From positions 1 through 6,153 of the forward strand of contig CAIMVB010000277.1 of assembly GCA_903844785.1 (NCBI GenBank): a stretch of DNA of 6,153 nt, written 5' to 3'. Positions within the stretch are counted from its first letter, which is position 1. Each line of letters opens with the position of its first letter. Shown here piece by piece: positions 1-6,153 of this stretch. Both the position numbers and the translations under genes were made by a program. Source of the stretch: an uncultured Rhodospirillales bacterium. GTDB taxonomy: Bacteria; Pseudomonadota; Alphaproteobacteria; Acetobacterales; Acetobacteraceae. The notes under the pieces are model-generated. The model was not told where the DNA came from, did not search any database, and worked only from the letters and a program-made list of their open reading frames with translations.

Positions 1-9
1 CCACCCGCC

Positions 10-516
10 ATGCCGGCACCGGCGGAACTACCCGAAGCGCGCCGCGCCGCGCCCCGGCCGATCCATGCGCCCATTAGCCGATGCTGGCGCGTGGCCATCG
101 CTGGCAATCGCGTGGCGATGCGCGCCATTGAAGATGATCGTGGCCGTTTGCGGGAGATTTCCTTTTCCCTGCCGCGTGAAGCGGCGATGACGCGCGCCTT
201 GATGGAAGCGCTCGCGCAAGCGGTATCGCTTGGCTTGGCGCAGGGCGTGCCCTTGGCAAGTTTTGTGAACGCCTATGCCTATGCGCCTGGCCATGGCGGC
301 GCGGTGGAAGGTGATGTGGGCATTCGCCGTGCCACTTCCGTGCTGGATTGGGCCTTCAGGCGGCTCGCGCGCGATTATCTGGGGCGGGAGGATTTGCCGG
401 ACCCTGTTGAGGAAGAAACGCTGCAACCGCGCCCTGCGGTGCTGCCCTTGCTTCCCTTGGAATTGCCGGCGCATCCTTCGCCCCGGTTGCGTCGCCATTT
501 GCGCCCAGCGGCATAA
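10..516 (+). CDS. Standalone TSCPD-domain protein (NrdJ C-terminal-like)
   Basis: This 168-residue protein resembles the C-terminal TSCPD domain (PF12637 type) of class II, B12-dependent ribonucleotide reductase, without the catalytic barrel. Residues 33-57 form the strand region (NRVAMRAIEDD...LREISFSL). Residues 60-100 match the family helix with AVSLGLAQGVPLASFV and the following GAVEGD. Residues 108-128 (ATSVLDWAFRRLARDYLGRE) match the alphaproteobacterial NrdJ form, where TS-x-x-D (T109, S110, D113) stands at the TSCPD position. The tail from residue 131 is proline-rich and ends basic (RLRRHLRPAA); it lacks the CxxC zinc motif found at the end of full NrdJ. The first ATG in view is at 10, but the frame is open to the window edge with no ribosome binding site visible, so the protein could start further upstream. 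Function is unknown; nucleotide binding or regulation is only a guess. It lies 25 bases before the RidA-family gene. Confidence 0.75.
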   Translation: MPAPAELPEARRAAPRPIHAPISRCWRVAIAGNRVAMRAIEDDRGRLREISFSLPREAAMTRALMEALAQAVSLGLAQGVPLASFVNAYAYAPGHGGAVEGDVGIRRATSVLDWAFRRLARDYLGREDLPDPVEEETLQPRPAVLPLLPLELPAHPSPRLRRHLRPAA

Positions 517-527
517 TTGGCGCTTTT

Positions 528-533
528 GAAGGA
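528..533 (+). promoter_or_regulatory. Ribosome binding site of the RidA-family gene
   Basis: GAAGGA lies 8 bases before the ATG at 542, a good Shine-Dalgarno match and spacing. A second purine run (AGGA, 536-539) sits only 2 bases from the start and is too close. The site supports the start at 542. Confidence 0.6.
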
Positions 534-541
534 TTAGGATC

Positions 542-1006
542 ATGGCCGGAAAAATCGAAGCGAAGCTTGCTGCCCTTGGCATCACCTTGCCCACGCCCGC
601 AGCGCCGATTGCGAATTACATTCCTTACAATATCAGCGGAAAGCTGGTGGTGATTTCCGGCCAGGTGCCGGTGCGTGATGGCAAAATTGCCTTTACCGGC
701 AAGCTTGGCGCCGGTGTTTCTATTGAGGTCGGGCGCGAAGCCGCGCGGCTTTGCTTCGTCAATCTACTGGCGCAGTTGAAGGCTGCTGCCGGAGATCTGG
801 ATAATGTCACGCGCGTGGTGCGGCTTGGCGGCTTCATTGCCGCACCGGCGGATTTCACGCAGCACGCGCTGGTGATGAATGGCGCTTCGGATCTGGCCGT
901 GGAAGTGTTTGGCGATGTTGGCCGCCACGCCCGCACCACCATTGGCGTGCCTTCCCTGCCGGGGGATGCGGCGGTGGAAGTGGAAGGCATGTTTGAAATC
1001 GCCTGA
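542..1006 (+). CDS. RidA family protein (YjgF/YER057c/UK114, long form)
   Basis: A 154-residue cytosolic RidA-superfamily protein. Family members hydrolyse reactive enamine/imine intermediates released by PLP enzymes and so protect other PLP enzymes. The match is clear along the whole length: an N-terminal segment characteristic of the ~150-residue subgroup (KLAALGITLPTPAAPIANY, residues 8-26), VVISGQVPV (36-44), the helix EAARLCFVNLLAQLKAA (66-82), the VTRVVRLGGF strand (89-98), NGASDLAVEVFGDVGRHART (113-132) and VEVEGMFEI at the end. R131 and E146 have the same 15-residue spacing as R105 and E120 of E. coli RidA, the Arg being the one that binds the substrate carboxylate, so deaminase activity is plausible. 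It is about 26 residues longer than E. coli RidA, mostly at the N terminus. The specific substrate cannot be told, so no gene symbol is given. Confidence 0.93.
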   Translation: MAGKIEAKLAALGITLPTPAAPIANYIPYNISGKLVVISGQVPVRDGKIAFTGKLGAGVSIEVGREAARLCFVNLLAQLKAAAGDLDNVTRVVRLGGFIAAPADFTQHALVMNGASDLAVEVFGDVGRHARTTIGVPSLPGDAAVEVEGMFEIA

Positions 1007-1009
1007 GGC

Positions 1010-1027
1010 CTTGGTCTTGCGACCAGG
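1010..1027 (+). other. Small inverted repeat between RidA and acyltransferase genes
   Basis: CTTGGTC (1010-1016) and GACCAGG (1021-1027) can pair as a 7-bp stem with one G-U pair and a TTGC loop, starting four bases past the RidA stop. No T-run follows, so it is not a standard intrinsic terminator. It could be a weak mRNA-stabilising or attenuating hairpin, or chance in GC-rich DNA. Confidence 0.25.
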
Positions 1028-1051
1028 CTCAGCGTAACGACATCAGGGCGC

Positions 1052-2215
1052 ATGACCGCCCCGTCCGAATTGGCGTTGAGCCTGCATCGCAGCATTGCCG
1101 ATATCCCGGCGCAGGAATGGGATGCCTGTGCGGGGGATGATAACCCGTTCTTGAGCCACGCTTTTCTGCTGGCTTTGGAAGAAAGCGGCAGCGCCGTGCC
1201 GGATCGTGGCTGGTTTCCGCAGCACGCCGCCTTGCGCGATGAAGCAGGCCGTTTGCTGGCTTGCGCGCCTGCCTATGCCAAATCCCATTCCCAGGGCGAA
1301 TATGTATTCGACCATGGCTGGGCGGATGCGCTGGAACGCGCGGGGGGGCAATATTACCCCAAGCTGCAAGTGGCGGTGCCCTTCAGTCCCGTGCCCGGGC
1401 CGCGCTTGCTGATCCATCCCGAAGCGGGCTTTGGGCCAGATGTTTTGGCGGGCGCGCTGGTGCAAGCCTGCCAGGGCATTGGTGCATCTTCCGTCCATGC
1501 CACCTTCTGCACCGAAGCCGAATGGCGTGCCTTGGGCGATGCCGGATGGTTGCAGCGCCTTGGCACTCAATTTCATTGGATCAATCCTGGCTATCGCGAT
1601 TTTGATGATTTCCTGGGCGCTTTGGCATCGCGTAAGCGCAAGGCGCTGAAGCGCGAAAGGCGTGATGTGCAGGCCGCGGGCCTGACACTGCGTACGCTGC
1701 GCGGGGCTGAGATTACGCCACGCCATTGGCAGGCCTTTCATCGCTTCTACCGCGCCACCACGGACAAGAAATGGGGCCGCAGCGCCTATCTGACCAAAGC
1801 CTTCTGGCCGTTGCTGGGTGAACGGCTTGGCGATCGCGTCCTGCTGATGGTGGCGGAACGGGATGGCGAACCCGTGGCCGGCGCGCTGAACCTGATTGGG
1901 CGTGATGCAATTTACGGCCGCAATTGGGGCGCCATTGTCGATGTGCCCTTTTTGCATTTCGAGCTTTGCTATTACATGGCAATGGATTTCGCGATTGCGC
2001 ATGGCATTTCGCGCGTTGAAGCGGGCGCGCAGGGAGAGCACAAAATCCAGCGCGGCTATCTGCCCGTGCCGACCTATTCCGCGCATTGGATTGCTCATCC
2101 CGGCCTTGCCCGCGCTGTGGGTGATTTCCTGGCGCGGGAACGCCCGGCGATGGAACGCGAAATGGAAGCGCTTGCGACCCTCTCCCCCTTTCGACAGGTG
2201 GATGAGGCGCCGTGA
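1052..2215 (+). CDS. COG3146/PF04339 FemAB-like GNAT-fold acyltransferase
   Basis: A 387-residue protein of the former DUF482 family, often annotated as GNAT-family N-acyltransferase or peptidoglycan biosynthesis-like protein, related in fold to FemAB aminoacyl transferases. Family segments appear in order: NPFLSHAFLLALEESGS (residues 31-47), a GEYVFDHGWADA block (82-93), YYPKLQVAVPFSPVPGPRLL (101-120), HATFC (149-153), FHWIN (174-178), a basic KRKALKRERRDV helix (195-206), HWQAFHRFYRATTDKKWG (225-242), and the C-terminal core with E304, Y307, Y308, VEAGAQGEHKIQRGY (322-336) and P338/P340. Length is normal for the family. No signal peptide or membrane helix is seen, so it is cytosolic. The biological substrate of this family is not established as far as I know. 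The start at 1052 has only a weak AGGG (1045-1048) 3 bases away, but the N terminus (SIADIPAQEWDAC) fits family starts. Its stop overlaps the next gene by four bases. Confidence 0.92.
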   Translation: MTAPSELALSLHRSIADIPAQEWDACAGDDNPFLSHAFLLALEESGSAVPDRGWFPQHAALRDEAGRLLACAPAYAKSHSQGEYVFDHGWADALERAGGQYYPKLQVAVPFSPVPGPRLLIHPEAGFGPDVLAGALVQACQGIGASSVHATFCTEAEWRALGDAGWLQRLGTQFHWINPGYRDFDDFLGALASRKRKALKRERRDVQAAGLTLRTLRGAEITPRHWQAFHRFYRATTDKKWGRSAYLTKAFWPLLGERLGDRVLLMVAERDGEPVAGALNLIGRDAIYGRNWGAIVDVPFLHFELCYYMAMDFAIAHGISRVEAGAQGEHKIQRGYLPVPTYSAHWIAHPGLARAVGDFLARERPAMEREMEALATLSPFRQVDEAP

Positions 2216-3102
2216 AGCCGGGCGGGCTTGGCGTCGCCTATCTGCAATTAGCGGCGTCCATGGCGCTGGTTGGCGCTAATGTCGCGGTGGCGAAGCTGCT
2301 GGCGGAAGCGCTGCCCATTCCGATGATCGCTTTCCTGCGCTGCGTTTTGGCGGTGCTGCTGCTGTGGCCCTTGGCGCGGTTGTTGGAGCCTGTGGCGCGG
2401 CCTTCAGGCGATGTGTTGCGTAATCTTGCCTGGCAGGCGCTATTCGGCACCGTGATCTATAATGCCGGGTTATTGGCGGGCTTGCGCCTGACTTCCGCTT
2501 TGGAAGGCGGTTTGGTTTTGGCAAGCCTGCCAGCCGTTGTCGCTTTGGGGAGCGCCTTTTGGTTGCGTGAGCGCTTGGCGCGCCCACAATGGATCGCGGT
2601 TTTACTGGCGGCTTTCGGCATGGCGGCGATGACTTTTGCGCGCAGCGCCGGCGATGCGGCGGGTTCCATGCTCGGCAACGCCTTGATCTTCGGCGGTGTG
2701 GTGGGGGAGGCGCTTTATGTGCTGCTGGCCCGCCGCATCTCGGGCCGTGTTGGCGTAATTACCGCAAGCCTTTGGATGCAAATCTTCTCGGCGCTGATGC
2801 TGGCACCCTTTGCCCTGCCCGATATTGGCAGCATCGCCGCACTGGCGGATCCGGGCTTGGCGGGCTTGCTGGTGTTCCATAGCGTGACAGCAAGTGTGTT
2901 GTGCCTACTGCTTTGGTATGCCGGTTTGCAGCGTGTTGGCGCTGGTATCGCTGGCATTTTCACGGCCTTCCTGCCGGCCACCGCCGCGCTTGTGGCGGTA
3001 GTAATTTTGCGGGAGGCCTTCACCGCTTCCCACGCTATTGGCTTTGCGCTGATGATGCTTAGTGTCTTGATTGCCACCTGGCCGCGAAGGGGTAGCGCAT
3101 GA
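2212..3102 (+). CDS. EamA/DMT family transporter
   Basis: A 296-residue inner-membrane protein of the drug/metabolite transporter superfamily, with two EamA repeats of about five helices each. The first runs about residues 8-143 and contains the hallmark RLTSALEGGLVLASLPAVVA helix pair (92-111) followed by FWLRERL (116-122). The second runs about 153-290 and repeats the pattern with AGIAGIFTAFLPATAALVAVV, ILREAF (265-270) and a last helix at 275-289. Length and ten-helix layout are typical of RhaT/EamA exporters of metabolites or amino acids; the substrate cannot be predicted. The start is a GTG at 2212, overlapping the preceding TGA in a GTGA arrangement, with GAGG at 2204-2207 as a close ribosome binding site; a later Met at residue 17 would cut into helix 1 and is less likely. 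The overlap suggests translational coupling with the upstream acyltransferase gene. Confidence 0.9.
   Translation: MKPGGLGVAYLQLAASMALVGANVAVAKLLAEALPIPMIAFLRCVLAVLLLWPLARLLEPVARPSGDVLRNLAWQALFGTVIYNAGLLAGLRLTSALEGGLVLASLPAVVALGSAFWLRERLARPQWIAVLLAAFGMAAMTFARSAGDAAGSMLGNALIFGGVVGEALYVLLARRISGRVGVITASLWMQIFSALMLAPFALPDIGSIAALADPGLAGLLVFHSVTASVLCLLLWYAGLQRVGAGIAGIFTAFLPATAALVAVVILREAFTASHAIGFALMMLSVLIATWPRRGSA
3086..3092 (+). promoter_or_regulatory. Strong ribosome binding site of the nuclease-helicase gene
   Basis: GAAGGGG lies 6 bases before the ATG at 3099, inside the last codons of the transporter gene. It is the strongest Shine-Dalgarno match in the window and fixes the start of the nuclease-helicase at the ATGA overlap, so that gene can be initiated independently as well as by coupling. 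Confidence 0.6.
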
Positions 3103-5108
3103 GGCCGTGGTTTACTGAAAGCTTGGGCGGTTTTCGCCGCCAAAGTCCGGCACAAATCGCCGCATCATTGGCTTACAAAAACGCCGACCGCTTCGCCGCG
3201 CTTGAAGTGAAGCAGCGCGATTCCTGGGAACAAAGCGCGGCGCTGCTGCAAGACGCCTTGGCCGGTGGCGATGATGCCTGGCACATCTTCATGGAATGCG
3301 ATTTGCTACGCCTGGAAAAACGCGCGGATGTCATTCTGCTTACGGACCGCGCGATTTTCGTGCTGGAATTCAAGATGGGCACGCAGAAGCCGGATCTGGC
3401 TGATCTGCGCCAGACTGATAATTACGCCATGGATTTGCATGATTTCCATGCCGGCAGTCGCGGCGTGCCGATCATTCCTGTGCTGATAGCCCCAAGCTTG
3501 CCACAGCGTGATCTGGAATTACCGCTATTCTGGCACGGGGTAGTGCCGGTGATGGTGGCCAATGGCACCATGCTCCGCGATATTGTGGCGCGGGCGCAGG
3601 CCGCCATCGCGCCCCCAGCCACGCGGATTGATCCCGAAGCCTGGGCGCGTGCTGCCTATCGCCCCGTCCCAACGGTCTTGGAAGCAGCGCGGCTTTTGTA
3701 TCGCCGCAATGCGGTGCCGGATATCGGCGCGACCCGCGCGGATGCACATAACTTGACGCGCACAACCAATGCCATTGCGAGCGTGATTGATCGAGCACGT
3801 GCGGAATGCGGGCGTTACGTGGTTTTTGTCACGGGCATTCCGGGCGCAGGCAAGACGCTATGCGGCCTTAATCTAGTATTCGGCGCCTTGCGTGAACACG
3901 GCGCAGCCTTTCTTTCCGGCAATGTCCCCCTGGTGACGGTGCTGCGTGAGGCCTTGGCGCGTGACGCTGCGCCCAAAGGTGGTCAGGCCCTTGATGCAGC
4001 CAAAAGGGCCGCGCGCACGGCGCTGCAAAATGTGCATCGCTTTCTGGAACATCACGTGATCAATGCCACGGAAACTCCCGAAGCGCGCATCATCGTCTTC
4101 GACGAAGCGCAACGCGCCTGGGATGAGGCGCAGGCAACGCGCGATGGCCAGCGCCGCAAAAGCCATCTGACCAAAAGCGAACCCGCGCATACCCTGGAAA
4201 TCATGGCGCGGCATGAAGGCTGGGCCGTGATTGTTGCGCTGATCGGCAATGGCCAGGAAATCAATACCGGAGAGGCGGGTCTCGCCGAATGGGGCCGCGT
4301 GATCGCGGCCACTGATGGCTGGCGCGCCGTTGCGGCATTGCGCAGCGTGACCACGACAGACCCAGCACAAAGGCTGGCCGAAGGCGCGCCGGATTGGCTT
4401 TCCTTTGATGATGATCTTGATCTGAGAACGCCCATTCGTAGCCTGCGGACCAATCGTGGCACAGAATGGGTGGATGCGGTGCTGCGTGGTGATGCACCCG
4501 CCGCGCGCGCCATTGCGGAAGCCACGCCCGAGCTACCCTATTTCATCACGCGCGACCCGGTCGCCTGGCGTTTGGCCTTACGGGCGCGCACCCGTGGTTT
4601 GCGCCGCGCCGGGTTGGTTGCTTCTGCCGGAGCGCGCCGATTGCGTGCCGAGGGGCTTGGCGTACAGGTGCCAGATATTGCCGATTGGTTCCTGAAGCGC
4701 TGGCCCGATATCCGATCCTCAGAAGCGCTTGAAACCTTCGCCACCGAATATGATTGCCAGGGTTTGGAATTGGATGCGGTGGGCCTGGCTTGGGGCGGGG
4801 ATTTTCGCCGCTACGCCGGCCAATGGCAGGCGCGGCGCTTTGTTGGCGATCATTGGCAGATTGTGCGCAGCGCCGAGGAGCAGCGCTATATCCTCAACAC
4901 CTATCGCGTGCTGCTGACGCGCGCGCGGTATGAGACGATTATCTGGGTTCCGCCGGGATCGGGCAAGGATGACCCTTTCCAAGATGCCACACGCCCCGCC
5001 GCCGAAATGGATGCCATCGCCGAATTTCTGCTTGCCGCAGGCGCGCGGGCGTTAGAGAGTTTTCCAGTCAATGCCGAAACATCGCCTGTTCTGGCGCAGC
5101 TTTTATGA
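3099..5108 (+). CDS. PD-(D/E)XK-like nuclease fused to DUF2075 (Schlafen-like) helicase
   Basis: A 669-residue cytosolic protein in two parts. The N-terminal region (about 40-170) has a PD-(D/E)XK/NERD-like signature: E66, then RADVILLTDRAIFVLEFK (75-92) with D77 and the E90-x-K92 pair, and a following Q105/Y109 motif. The second part (about 215-625) is a superfamily 1-type helicase of the DUF2075/PF09848 group: Walker A GIPGAGKT (246-253), Walker B IIVFDEAQ (331-338), motif III GNGQEI (383-388), a GLVASAGARRL strand (505-515) in the second RecA fold, CQGLELD (553-559) for motif V, and NTYRVLLTRAR (600-610) carrying the motif VI arginines R608/R610. All expected catalytic residues are present, so it looks active. 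Family knowledge gives ATP-driven DNA or RNA remodelling; coupling to nuclease cleavage is inferred. It overlaps the transporter gene by four bases (ATGA). Repair, RNA processing or phage defence are all possible; the sequence does not decide. Base composition looks like that of its neighbours. Confidence 0.88.
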   Translation: MRPWFTESLGGFRRQSPAQIAASLAYKNADRFAALEVKQRDSWEQSAALLQDALAGGDDAWHIFMECDLLRLEKRADVILLTDRAIFVLEFKMGTQKPDLADLRQTDNYAMDLHDFHAGSRGVPIIPVLIAPSLPQRDLELPLFWHGVVPVMVANGTMLRDIVARAQAAIAPPATRIDPEAWARAAYRPVPTVLEAARLLYRRNAVPDIGATRADAHNLTRTTNAIASVIDRARAECGRYVVFVTGIPGAGKTLCGLNLVFGALREHGAAFLSGNVPLVTVLREALARDAAPKGGQALDAAKRAARTALQNVHRFLEHHVINATETPEARIIVFDEAQRAWDEAQATRDGQRRKSHLTKSEPAHTLEIMARHEGWAVIVALIGNGQEINTGEAGLAEWGRVIAATDGWRAVAALRSVTTTDPAQRLAEGAPDWLSFDDDLDLRTPIRSLRTNRGTEWVDAVLRGDAPAARAIAEATPELPYFITRDPVAWRLALRARTRGLRRAGLVASAGARRLRAEGLGVQVPDIADWFLKRWPDIRSSEALETFATEYDCQGLELDAVGLAWGGDFRRYAGQWQARRFVGDHWQIVRSAEEQRYILNTYRVLLTRARYETIIWVPPGSGKDDPFQDATRPAAEMDAIAEFLLAAGARALESFPVNAETSPVLAQLL

Positions 5109-5111
5109 GGG
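5107..5111 (+). promoter_or_regulatory. Ribosome binding site that favours the EEP start at 5117
   Basis: GAGGG lies 5 bases before the ATG at 5117. The alternative in-frame ATG at 5105, which overlaps the upstream TGA, has only ctggcgcagctttt before it, with no Shine-Dalgarno match. This favours 5117, though re-initiation at 5105 through the ATGA overlap remains possible. Confidence 0.5.
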
Positions 5112-5116
5112 CCGTC

Positions 5117-5986
5117 ATGCGTGCGCTGCTGCTGTTCTTCCTAGTCATTCTGGCTGTTCCGGCGACAGCGCAGGAAATCAAGCTCGCCAGTTGGAATATC
5201 GCCTGGCTCACCACCAAGCCTTCCGGCCATCCTGATCTGCCGCGTGACCTGACCACCAGGAGCGAACAGGATTTCGCCCGGCTACGCGCTTATGCTGAGC
5301 GGCTGGCGCCGGATGTGGTTGCCTTGCAGGAAGTGGATGGCCCGCTTGCCGCCGCGCGCGTTTTTGATGCGACAGCCTATGACTTCCATTTCCCGGCGGA
5401 AAACGATGTCCAGCGATCAGGCTTCGCCTGGCGCAAGGGGCTGCAGGTCACGCGCAACCCTGACCTGATGGCGCTTGATTTGCGCCCGACGGCGCGGCGT
5501 TCGCTCAGGCGCGGCGCCGATATCACGCTGCATGGCGCCAACGGCGCGCGGTTGCGCCTGCTTTCGATTCATCTCGATGGCGGCTGCGCGCAGGGTTCTA
5601 TCCGTCAGCCCAATAGCAGCGATTGCCAAAACCTTGGCCAACAGGCGCAGATCTTGGCGGAATGGATCACCGAAAGGCGGCGCGAAAATACACCCTTTGT
5701 CATCCTTGGTGATTTCAATCGGCGCTTTTCGCGTGAGGATGATATGCTGGCACTGCTCAACGCCGCATCCCCCATGCGGCGTGCGACAGAGGGTTTTTCC
5801 AACCCCTGCTGGTCACGGGACGGCCAGGGAAGGCCCTTCATTGATCATATCCTGCTTGGTCTGCGCGCTGCGGATTGGTTGGTGAAAGATAGTTTTCGCG
5901 TGTTTTCCTATAATGAACGCGATCCCGCGATGCGGGATGTGATCAGCGATCATTGCCCGATCAGCGTCAGGCTGCACCTGCCCTGA
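5117..5986 (+). CDS. Exported endonuclease/exonuclease/phosphatase (EEP) family protein
   Basis: A 289-residue protein with the DNase I/exonuclease III/phosphatase fold, made as a secreted precursor. Residues 1-18 form a signal peptide: short basic start MRA, a hydrophobic LLLFFLVILAV core, then PATA before QE, a good signal peptidase I site. EEP motifs follow in order: SWNIAWL (25-31, N27), LQEVDG (70-75, metal-binding E72), SIHLDGGC (150-157, H152), LGDFNRR (197-203, D199 and N201), FIDHIL (242-247, D243) and the terminal SDHCPI (277-282, D278 and catalytic-type H279). All expected metal and catalytic residues are present. Four cysteines (C157, C170, C231, C280) could form disulfides in the periplasm. 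The substrate may be DNA, RNA or a phosphoester; motifs do not separate these. An ATG at 5105 would add four residues and overlap the upstream stop; 5117 is preferred for its GAGGG site and cleaner signal peptide. Confidence 0.88.
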   Translation: MRALLLFFLVILAVPATAQEIKLASWNIAWLTTKPSGHPDLPRDLTTRSEQDFARLRAYAERLAPDVVALQEVDGPLAAARVFDATAYDFHFPAENDVQRSGFAWRKGLQVTRNPDLMALDLRPTARRSLRRGADITLHGANGARLRLLSIHLDGGCAQGSIRQPNSSDCQNLGQQAQILAEWITERRRENTPFVILGDFNRRFSREDDMLALLNAASPMRRATEGFSNPCWSRDGQGRPFIDHILLGLRAADWLVKDSFRVFSYNERDPAMRDVISDHCPISVRLHLP

Positions 5987-6019
5987 AGTGCCCTATGGGC
6001 GGGGCGGGGCGTCCATGCC

Positions 6020-6153
6020 ATGCTGCGCCCTATGTCCCTTTTCGCGCGCATTACCCTGCCATTGGCGGCGGTGAATTTCATCAATCAGGCCAATCGCTCT
6101 CTGGTGGCGGTAATTGGGCCGTTGCTGGCGCTTGAATTTGGCCTGACCGCGGC
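6020..6153 (+). CDS. Probable MFS transporter, N-terminal fragment
   Basis: From the ATG at 6020 the frame stays open for 44 codons to the window edge. The peptide begins MLRPMSLFARITLPLAAVNF and continues into INQANRSLVAVIGPLLALEF, then GLTA. A short basic start, a first hydrophobic helix containing an N-F-x-x-Q-x-N-R motif and the following 'GPLLALEFGLT' are typical of transmembrane helix 1 and the next loop in major facilitator superfamily transporters. The substrate cannot be inferred from this much. A second in-frame ATG at 6032 is possible; GGGG at 6006-6009, ten bases from 6020, is a weak ribosome binding site. It starts 33 bases after the EEP gene stop on the same strand, so it may belong to the same unit. 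The gene is truncated by the window, not visibly broken. Confidence 0.72.
   Translation, partial: MLRPMSLFARITLPLAAVNFINQANRSLVAVIGPLLALEFGLTA

Noticed and set aside
28..594. A 188-codon minus-strand open frame over the TSCPD gene and the start of the RidA gene
   Set aside because: It runs across two well-supported plus-strand genes and its protein is an Arg/His/Gln-rich, low-motif product typical of antisense frames in GC-rich DNA.
1043..2098. A 351-codon open frame on the minus strand opposite the acyltransferase gene
   Set aside because: It is a GC-rich shadow: its translation has no recognisable motif or sensible composition, and the plus strand carries full-length family motifs over the same bases.
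5990..6000. GCCC-TAT-GGGC hairpin after the EEP stop as a terminator
   Set aside because: The stem is only four base pairs with a three-base loop and no T-run follows; it is too weak to call.
5997..6010. Repeated GGGGC tracts as a G-quadruplex
   Set aside because: Only three G-tracts are adjacent (GGG, GGGG, GGGG); a fourth is missing, so an intramolecular quadruplex is not supported. The last tract may serve as a weak ribosome binding site.
5953..6135. A 60-codon plus-strand frame running through the EEP gene end
   Set aside because: It overlaps the EEP C terminus and the MFS start in another frame, and its Gly/Pro/His/Cys-rich product has no family resemblance; the frame starting at 6020 gives a clear MFS N terminus.
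1..6153. CRISPR arrays, tRNA or rRNA genes, insertion sequences, prophage or tandem repeats
   Set aside because: No spaced direct repeats, cloverleaf-like segments, transposase motifs or terminal inverted repeats were seen; coding sequence fills nearly all of the window.

Overview
The window is an all-plus-strand run of seven genes filling almost the whole 6.15 kb. The longest gap between genes is 45 bases, so no stretch over 300 bases lacks a gene. The high GC, the gene families (a NrdJ C-terminal-like TSCPD protein, a long-form RidA protein, a COG3146 FemAB-like acyltransferase) and the codon choice point to an alphaproteobacterium, most plausibly Rhodospirillales/Acetobacteraceae. That placement is inference from family resemblance, not from a marker gene.

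Layout. Positions 10-516: a small standalone TSCPD-domain protein resembling the C-terminal domain of B12-dependent ribonucleotide reductase; its reading frame is open to the left window edge. Positions 542-1006: a RidA-family protein that keeps the catalytic-type Arg and Glu. Positions 1052-2215: a COG3146/PF04339 acyltransferase-fold protein. Positions 2212-3102: a ten-helix EamA/DMT transporter. Positions 3099-5108: a large two-part protein with an N-terminal PD-(D/E)XK-like nuclease domain and a C-terminal DUF2075 (Schlafen-like) helicase. Positions 5117-5986: an exported endonuclease/exonuclease/phosphatase (EEP) family hydrolase. Positions 6020-6153: the first 44 codons of a probable MFS transporter, cut by the right edge.

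The genes look like one transcription unit. Gaps are 25 and 45 bases, then two stop/start overlaps (GTGA at 2212-2215, ATGA at 3099-3102), then a third junction at 5105-5117 where the start is either an ATGA overlap or, more likely from its ribosome binding site, an ATG eight bases past the stop. The products do not form an obvious pathway: a metabolite-damage protein, an acyltransferase, an exporter, a nuclease-helicase and a secreted hydrolase. The most notable gene is the nuclease-helicase at 3099-5108, whose architecture suggests nucleic-acid processing and possibly defence, although its neighbours are ordinary chromosomal genes and not a recognisable defence island. I saw no RNA genes, insertion sequences, CRISPR arrays or convincing terminators.
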